Of a stretch of 64,000 bases of DNA, positions 57,132 through 64,000 are shown in pieces. Every line of letters starts with the position of its first letter. The stretch's first letter is position 1. The DNA is from Tachypleus tridentatus. Lineage: Eukaryota; Arthropoda; Merostomata; Xiphosura; Limulidae. The position numbers were made by a program, and so were the translations under genes. The stretch spans positions 3,658,001 through 3,722,000 of the forward strand of contig NC_134831.1 of assembly GCF_004210375.1 (NCBI RefSeq). The letters are read 5' to 3'. The notes beneath the pieces were generated by a model. It was not told where the DNA came from and did not search any database. It saw only the letters and a list, made by a program, of their open reading frames with translations.

Positions 57132-58857
57132 TTATTGCCCACGATTCCGATACAGCAATTGTTGTCAAGTTGAGCACGTTACACGTGTTGGAATTTTATC
57201 CCATTTTGTCTTTTATTATATAATAAAAAACAACTCTGTAAAAAAAGCAAATTAGCGAAGGAAAGAATTAGTAAGGGCCTTGAATCACGAACTTTTCCAC
57301 ATCCATGCTTCATTTTGAATATTTTGTTGAAACCGAAAAAATGACTTTAATTTTTTTAGCGATCATACATTAGCTAAGAAGGCTTAACAACTAATGTTTA
57401 CAATCAGTGAATTTGAGATTTCATGGTATTTGTCGCGTTCTCGCAATAACGCGCTCCACCCTGTGTGATCGTGGGTATGTTATAAAGATGGTGGAATCTC
57501 GCTATTGGTTCATAAAAAAATCTTCTTAGATATTTAGTCTATTAGTTTAAAGCTAAGAGCGATCATTCAAGTATTGTATTTCTAATGGAAGTTTGTTTTT
57601 GAAGTTAAGTGCAAGGTTAAATAGTGGGCTATGTAAGAGGTAAACTACAAGACTTCAAAAGTCAAGAGTGCCTCTCTGTATTCCTGGTCTATGTTCACCA
57701 CATTACATCAAAGACATCTGAAGGCATTCCTATAAACGTATCACGAACACTCCCTAATTTTCTTTACTTATAACATATTAGTGTCAAAAACCTTTATTAC
57801 GACAATCGAGCGTTATCGTTTGATATTTATTTTTCTCTATGTTATTATTTTTTTCTCTTAAAATCAAACTTCACTATTTCAAAGATCAGCCATGCGAGTT
57901 CTAATTTCTTCTTCAAAAGCAATAGGATTATTTTTCTCACTTTGCTTTTCCCTCTGTAAACAAAACGAAAGATAATATTTTCTTTACATATAGATATATA
58001 TATTTTCTCCACAGAAAAAACAGCTTTTCTCTTTCTTATTCGATTCATTTTGTAATACTTAACTACCAGTATACATTATCTACCTTTCCATCTTGTTTCC
58101 AGAGCGTGACACTAAAGCAATTCCCGTTTTCACCTGAACAACTTCATCCTAGGAAGTATGTCTCGTTCCAGTAGTCGGCTAGAAATGAGTTTCTTTTTTA
58201 TCCACTGATTTTGTATCATTTCGAGACTGTGACGTGGAGTTCTGTAGCCAAATCATTGGAACTCAGCAAGACAAACTCACTTTGAGCACTCGCAACTGAT
58301 GCCAGTTCTTACTGTGATGTTATATCACGTGTCAGTAGAGAATTGAGGTATAGAAAATTCTAGCAACAGGCGCTCAATGACGTTAAGGTTAACTGACATT
58401 ATTTGAGTGATGGGACTCTAAAGTGCTGTTTCTTTTTATTCGAGGCAAACATTTCAACTGACTACTGACCATTTGATTCACGTAATATATTCTCATTCCG
58501 CTTCTCAGACAGTCAACTGAAAGTATTATTTTGTGGTATTAAACGCTATTTTATATAATAAATTTCCAATGTGGAGTATTAATATATGCATTCGTCTCAG
58601 AAATGGTCTAGATTACCTGTAATTCATTAACTGTAAAAATGGGATTTGGGAGCTTTTTCCAAAACTGTAGAATCTTCTGACCCCAAATCATCATCTCGCT
58701 TGGCGGCAGCTAACTTTTGGTTTAAAAAATCTTTCTATTTTCTGCAACGTTTCGACTCTTCCTTACTTTTCAAACAGAACTACACCTTATTCCAGAAACA
58801 AATTGTAGGAATACATATCCATGATTTTAGAATAGATTTTTTTATTTGTTTCTTTTG
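57132..58857. other. No gene seen
   Basis: AT-rich DNA after the 43-bp array; a possible decayed SINE at 57440-57530 (TGTTATAAAGATGGTGGAAT) is too poor to call. Confidence 0.5.
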
Positions 58858-58965
58858 TTATGCTCAAAGCTACCCAAAGGGCTATCTGTGCTCTGCCCAC
58901 CACTGGTGTTTCGCTGGTTTCTAACAGTTTAAGTCTGTAGACATACCACTGTGCTACTGAGGAGG
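58858..58965 (-). mobile_element. SINE family B copy
   Basis: CTCAGTAGCACAGTGGTATG head and GGGCAGAGCACAGATAGCCC in the tail; the B box is partly lost. Confidence 0.75.
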
Positions 58966-59099
58966 GAGGTATAGATCAGAAATATATATATACATGTCGT
59001 TAACTAAATGGTAGAATCATTTGTATCCCTAGAAAAATGCAATGTAAAGAAAATAAAAAATAGAGCTGAAATTTTCCTCCAGTAGCCTAATTAGTATTT

Positions 59100-59280
59100 G
59101 ACGTATCGGGCTACGTCACAAAATGGCCAAGGTTCTAACACCTTAGATATTGCTGCACGTGCTTTTAACTTTCAGCTACTGAGGTGTTACGAGAGTGACA
59201 GTCAATCCTCCACGTTGATTACGAGTAGTTAAGTAGGCAGATTCTGCTAACTTGTTACAATTCTCTTGGTCAACAGTTTT
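59100..59280 (+). mobile_element. SINE family C or A, decayed
   Basis: AAAATGGCCAAGGTTCTAAC head relic and GTTACGAGAGTGACAGTCAA body block; the rest is poorly conserved. Confidence 0.4.
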
Positions 59281-59621
59281 AAACACTGGGTTTTGACATG
59301 ATTCTTCAGTCCAGGTGTCGCTTAAGGCTGAAAATACTAAAAAACATAAAATAACAGTTTATAAACATTTGTATATTTTATTATTTGATAATTTGACAGC
59401 AAATGACTATATATATTTATTAGTGTATAAATAATAATAATCATATCTTCTCATGTTTGTTGGCTGATATCAGAGTATACATAATATCTTGCAGGGACAA
59501 CCAGAATATATATTTTGTTTCATACCAATGTTTATTATGTCGTTTAACATGTATCAGTAAAAACTGATGTGGAAAACGTACTCATTAAGAAAAACTTAAC
59601 TGTTTGTTTTAAACTTTTTGC

Positions 59622-59735
59622 ACACAGTTACACAACTGACAACCTGCAAACTGTCCATTGCAAAGAATCGAACTCTGTATTCTAGCGTTGTAAGTCTGTA
59701 ATCTTACGTATTGAGTCAACGGGATACGAATCATT
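59622..59735 (-). mobile_element. SINE family B, diverged
   Basis: ACTTACAACGCTAGAATAC and AGTTCGATTCTTTGCAATGG are clear on the minus strand; the tail is disturbed. Confidence 0.65.
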
Positions 59736-59879
59736 ATCGTATTTATAAACCAGTAACTGTTTAAAATGCTACATATGATTATCCAATTAATGAAAAATCT
59801 TATAGAAATTTCATAAAATTATCTTTCCCGTTTCAAAATAACAAAACACTATTCGTGCCTATGGAAGGTCAACCAGTCA

Positions 59880-59975
59880 GTTTAAAATCTTACGACGCTA
59901 AAATCCAGGGTTCGATTTTTAATGGTGGAAAGAACGCAAATAATCCATTGCGTGGCTTAGGAATAAGACAGAAAC
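59880..59975 (+). mobile_element. SINE family B, diverged
   Basis: CTTACGACGCTAAAATCCAGG, B box GGGTTCGATTTTTA, then AATAATCCATTGCGTGGCTT. Confidence 0.66.
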
Positions 59976-60005
59976 AATCGAATAAGCCTATAGTATTTTA
60001 ATTAT

Positions 60006-60470
60006 ACAAGTCAGATTAGTCTGTATACAGATTCAGATGTTTGTTATGTTCGTCAGATTAATCTGGATACAAATTTAGCTGTAACTGTGCAAGTCAGACT
60101 AATCTACAGATTCAGATCTTAACAGTGTAAGTCAGAACAGTCTACAGATTCAGATGTTAACAATGCGAGTCAGACTAGTCTACACATTTAGATGTTAACA
60201 ATGCGAGTCAGACTAGTCTACAAATTTAGATGTTAACAATGCGAGTCAGACTAGTCTACACATTTAGATGTTAACAATGCGAGTCAGACTAGTCTACACA
60301 TTTAGATGTTAACAATGCGAGTCAGACTAGTCTACACATTTAGATGTTAACAATGCGAGTCAGACTAGTCTACACATTTAGATGTTAACAATGTGAGTTA
60401 GACTAGTCTACAGATTTAGATGTTAACAATGTGAGTTAGACTAGTCTACAGATTTAGATGTTAACCATGT
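60006..60470. repeat. Minisatellite, 38-bp unit, about 12 copies
   Basis: Unit GTCAGACTAGTCTACACATT then TAGATGTTAACAATGCGA. The central five copies are almost identical while the edges are diverged, the usual signature of unequal exchange in the middle of an array. Each unit contains the palindrome GACTAGTC. Confidence 0.95.
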
Positions 60471-60936
60471 GAGCCTATGAATTCAGATATCAAATATTAC
60501 CAACAGGTACTGTTTCCTTATACTATAACCATGTTTTTCATGCATTTTGGGTTTGGAGAGAAAAGCTTGTCATTACTCTTTCGACTTGTGGTCCTGCAAA
60601 TAATAAAAATAAGTTTTATCCTACTTGAGTAAATACGTTAGTGACTTTACACATGATGATCCACACGAACCTAGATCATTTCAAACTTTTCGATCTTCAT
60701 GTTTACCACACATTTGTCTAAATCCATGTATGCATAATCAAAGCTTGGGGCTTTGATCAGAACGACAGTTCATCATGGGGGCCTTTCTTGATCATGATGT
60801 TGCAATTGAACATTTTTTTTTAATCACACGAATAAGCATATAAGATCTTGTCTATTCACCTATTTTGGTTTAGGCCTTTCAGGACTATAAAATACTAGCT
60901 TAAATGTAAGACTAGTCTACAGACTAGCTTCAAGGA

Positions 60937-61042
60937 GAGGTACCCTGCGAAGTTACAACGCTAAAATGCAGGGTTTCGATACTCATCGTGGGCAGAGCAC
61001 AGATAGCCCATTGTGTAGGTTTGAGCTTAATTACAAACAAAC
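60937..61042 (+). mobile_element. SINE family B copy
   Basis: GTTACAACGCTAAAATGCAGG, B box GGGTTTCGATACTC, then GGGCAGAGCACAGATAGCCC and an AAACAAACAA tail. Confidence 0.78.
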
Positions 61043-61167
61043 AATTCAAGGAAAACAAAGGTTTAAGTTTAAATATAGCACGGTAGTGTTTTATCGTCTA
61101 AAATATATGAATAAATACTTTAAAAATTATAACATAAATAACACTTGTTGGCTTGACTGGTTTGTAG

Positions 61168-61260
61168 CAAAGCACGAAGCTACACAATGGGCTATTTGTA
61201 TCGTGCCCATTACACGTTTTTGACGTCCTAAGTACCAGACTTCCCGTTGATCCACTAGCC
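61168..61260 (-). mobile_element. SINE family B, diverged
   Basis: Plus strand AGCACGAAGCTACACAATGG and CTATTTGTATCGTGCCCATT give the tail; the head is poorly preserved. Confidence 0.6.
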
Positions 61261-61734
61261 ACGCGAAGAAAGGTAGAGTGGATTAAAACGGGACAATGGA
61301 ATTTTAAAGTAGAGTTTACGTGTTAAAAAATTAAACAAGCAGATAAGCAACATTAAAAATATCTATAACTCTGCGCTCCGCGTGCTGACTCGGGAAAGGC
61401 TGTAAATACGTCAAGAAACAAGGCGGATAGTGAACCTAAATGAACTGACAGACTCACACTTAAACAAAGGAGTTACCCAAACTCTGAATGTATCAAAGAA
61501 CTAATGAGTAGACGAGTTGTGAACGTAACAGAAAAACAAAAAAGAAACTTACTAAATTTCATGTGCTACCATAACGATGAATACAGTCACTTGTCATCAT
61601 CCATTAGAAATTTCAGTCTCCATGTTGATTCTGTCTCTAAAAGAATATTTTCCTTAACAAAATGTTTTGTTTTCCAGTTACTTGATTTACGTGGTAATCT
61701 ATCATCCTGTTTTAAATGTTATTTGTGGAAAGGC

Positions 61735-61900
61735 TTGGTTTAGAGGTTAGCGTGCTGAACTGCGAATCTAAAGGTCCAAAGTTTGCGTTACACTACCACA
61801 AAATTTGTATCTTAGTGCCATACGTGCGTTATAAGAGTGACGGTCACACCGCACTATTTGATTAGAGTATCCAAAGAATCGGAAGTAGGCTATGTGGTTA
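61735..61900 (+). mobile_element. SINE family C copy
   Basis: TTGGTTTAGAGGTTAGCGTG and CTGAACTGCGAATCTAAAGG make the tRNA-like head. The body has GTTATAAGAGTGACGGTCAC and TCCAAAGAATCGGAAGTAGG. Confidence 0.55.
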
Positions 61901-62398
61901 ACTGCTTTTATCAAATCTCTCAGTTCAAACGGTTTTTCAGTTCAGACTCAAACCTCGAGCGCTTTCGATTACTTTTCTACTCTTCTTCAGAAGAGAATAC
62001 ATCACTTCAAAATTAGTGACAAATAAGACAGATAGCAGTCGTGTGGACTTCTGTGAAGATAATACACAACCAAAAACAATGGGCTGTTCTCTAATTTTGG
62101 CACTATCAAGGGAAGAGGAAATGTTTTTATTTTTTGTGGGGAACTACAACAGTTTATTTATTTATAAAATATGTAAGTTACCACGCATTGGAAGTGAGTA
62201 TAGCTTGTTAAACACAGAAATACTGCATTACACCCCAGACTTAACGAGAACCAAATACCGATTTACAAATCACAGAATTGTTTAAAAATAATAATCGCGG
62301 GGTGGGGCTCTTCACCAACTATCATTTCAAAGGTTGAAAGTGATTTTATTTCATTTACATTTAGCCGAATTATTTTAAATTGGAATTAAGCATCGACA

Positions 62399-62613
62399 AA
62401 TCCCCGTCACACCAAACATGCTCGCCCCTTTTAGCCGTAAGAGCGTTATTACGTGACGGTCAATCCAACTATTAGTTGGTAAAAGAGTAGCCCAAGAGTT
62501 AGCGGTGAGTGGTGATTAGCTGTCTTCCCTCTAGTCTTAAACTGCTAAATTAGGGACGGTTAGCGCAGATAGCCCTCCTGTAGCTTTGCGCGAAAATTCA
62601 AAACAAACCAAAC
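62399..62613 (+). mobile_element. SINE family A, 5' truncated
   Basis: Begins within the B-box arm (TCCCCGTCACACC) and continues to a complete AAACAAACC tail. Confidence 0.88.
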
Positions 62614-62713
62614 TATAAATGTATTTGCCGCAAAAATCGTGAACCGAAGTAAACGACTAAATCAGTCATAAATTGAATTTCTCATCCAATATTTTATATC
62701 AATAACAAACGAA

Positions 62714-62783
62714 GGACCTGTCATGTCCAGGTGGTTAGGGCTCTCAATTCGTAATATTTACGCGAAATACAAACCAATAAATT
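62714..62783 (+). mobile_element. SINE family A, internally deleted (head joined to tail)
   Basis: The first 45 bases of the head (GGACCTGTCATGTCCAGGTGG to TCGTAAT) run straight into the tail TTACGCGAAATAC-AAACC. The whole body is missing. Confidence 0.7.
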
Positions 62784-63707
62784 AAGTGACTATTTATTTA
62801 GCTTATGTTTTACTGGATCAGCGTTTTATTTAGAATTAATAGTGTATATAACCAACCATTCCTGTACAATGACGTGAGTTCAACACACGAAAAGCGCCAA
62901 AACCAAAACGCATGCGTAGAGTTAATAGAGTATCAGTAAATATATCACATTGCAGCTTGGGCAGATAAAAAAAGATACCCACTGATATAAGAGTTAAAGT
63001 GTTGTTACAGAAAGAGTGTTATGTCTACTAGTGATATTAAACTGCCCATTAATCTAAATGGTTATTATTGGATATTTCGAAGTTGATTAGTGTCTAAATT
63101 AATGACTTGCGTCTATATAATGTACCGTGAAATTATTAACTATAACATTAGTTTTCATTTACGTTATTTATGACAAAGAACTTTTGTTTTTTATATAAAA
63201 GAGAAAGTAAGAAAGAAATAGTACACGTGCCTTCACAAACACGAGTGACGTCAATATTAGAGAAAGGCTGAAGAGATATAAAACTTGTAGCAATTGTAGA
63301 AAGTACGACCTAAAAGTTATCTAGGGCTTGTCCTCCTTAAGGCTACGTATTGGGATAACACCCTCCATGCTGTCTCAAAGGCATATCAGCTTAACCCTGA
63401 AAATAACATACTGGTTAACATTGGCAATTAAAACACGACAAAAAAAAACTGGACAGAACGACTAGACATGACAAAATGTTTGTAAAATATTAATGAAATA
63501 TTATATCAGTACATTCAGGTACTTTTAAACTACTACTAAATAACTAATAACATCTATAATTAAGAATAGAATTAATTAAATATCACAGCTTCGTTTTGAA
63601 AACTAAATTAAGTGTACATTAGCCAATTAAATTGTTTCTCCTTCATTAATGTTTAAAGTTACAAGGTATCAAACAAACACGAACAAAACAAATACCATCA
63701 ATATTGA
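62784..63707. other. No recognisable feature
   Basis: AT-rich spacer; nothing coding or repeated. Confidence 0.5.
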
Positions 63708-63979
63708 GGCCCAGCATAGCCAGGTGGTTAAGGCACTCGACTCGTAATCCGAGGGTTCGAATCCCTGTCACAACAAACATACTCGCTCCTTTTAGCTGTG
63801 GGGGCGTTATAAAGTGACAGTCAATCCAATTATTCGTTGGTAAAAGAGTATCCCAAGAATTGGCGGTGGGTGGTGATGACTAGCTGCCTTCCCTCTTGTC
63901 TTACACTGATAAATTAGGAATGGCTAACACAGATAGCCCTCGTGTAGCTTTGCGCGAAATTCAAAACAAACAAACAAAC
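63708..63979 (+). mobile_element. SINE family A, full length
   Basis: Head GGCCCAGCATAGCCAGGTGG with a small deletion before the B box (GGGTTCGAATCCC). The body is complete, and the tail ends AAACAAACAAACAAAC near the window edge. Confidence 0.9.
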
Positions 63980-64000
63980 CATAGATATCGTAATTAATGT

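Overview
The window is animal nuclear DNA, AT-rich and made almost entirely of non-coding and repetitive sequence. No intact host protein-coding gene, rRNA gene or genuine tRNA gene can be supported. The commonest repeat is a tRNA-derived SINE (family A, about 20 copies). Its head reads as a tRNA with a CGT (Thr) anticodon, its body contains GGCGGTGGGTGGTGATGACT, and its tail ends in AAACAAAC. From memory this family suggests a chelicerate, most likely a horseshoe crab; that assignment is a recollection and was not searched. A second, shorter tRNA-like family (B, about 25 copies) shares its 3' tail with family A. A third, older family (C) shares its central block.

Layout. 0-14.5 kb: old SINE copies in unique AT-rich DNA, an unclassified dispersed repeat (5.57-6.06 kb), a 140-bp palindrome around a decayed hammerhead-like core (8.7 kb), and one core-promoter-like site (7.3 kb). 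14.5-20.1 kb: the most structured part, three hAT DNA transposons nested inside one another. The middle one, hAT-A (14808-19372), has matching ends, a perfect 8-bp target duplication, a broken transposase gene, and a strong heat-shock-type promoter pointing at that gene. 20-35 kb: SINEs and minisatellites. 35.8-36.4 kb: 5'-truncated mariner/Tc-type transposase. 38.6-39.6 kb: 3' end of a Penelope-like retroelement with a GIY-YIG endonuclease remnant and a well-formed hammerhead ribozyme, split by a young SINE. 39.6-50 kb: SINEs, including a duplicated 0.3-kb block. 50.0-52.3 kb: a 343-bp deleted mariner/Tc derivative and a complete but dead Tc1 element with about 85-bp inverted repeats. 53-60.5 kb: three large minisatellites (33, 46 and 38 bp units). 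60.5-64 kb: more SINEs.

No set of genes here forms a pathway. The coding sequence that can be recognised is transposase or endonuclease, nearly all inactivated by stops and frameshifts. The points most worth following up are the nested hATs with their heat-shock-type promoter and upstream small ORF, the hammerhead ribozyme in the Penelope-like end, and the modular sharing of tails and bodies among the three SINE families.
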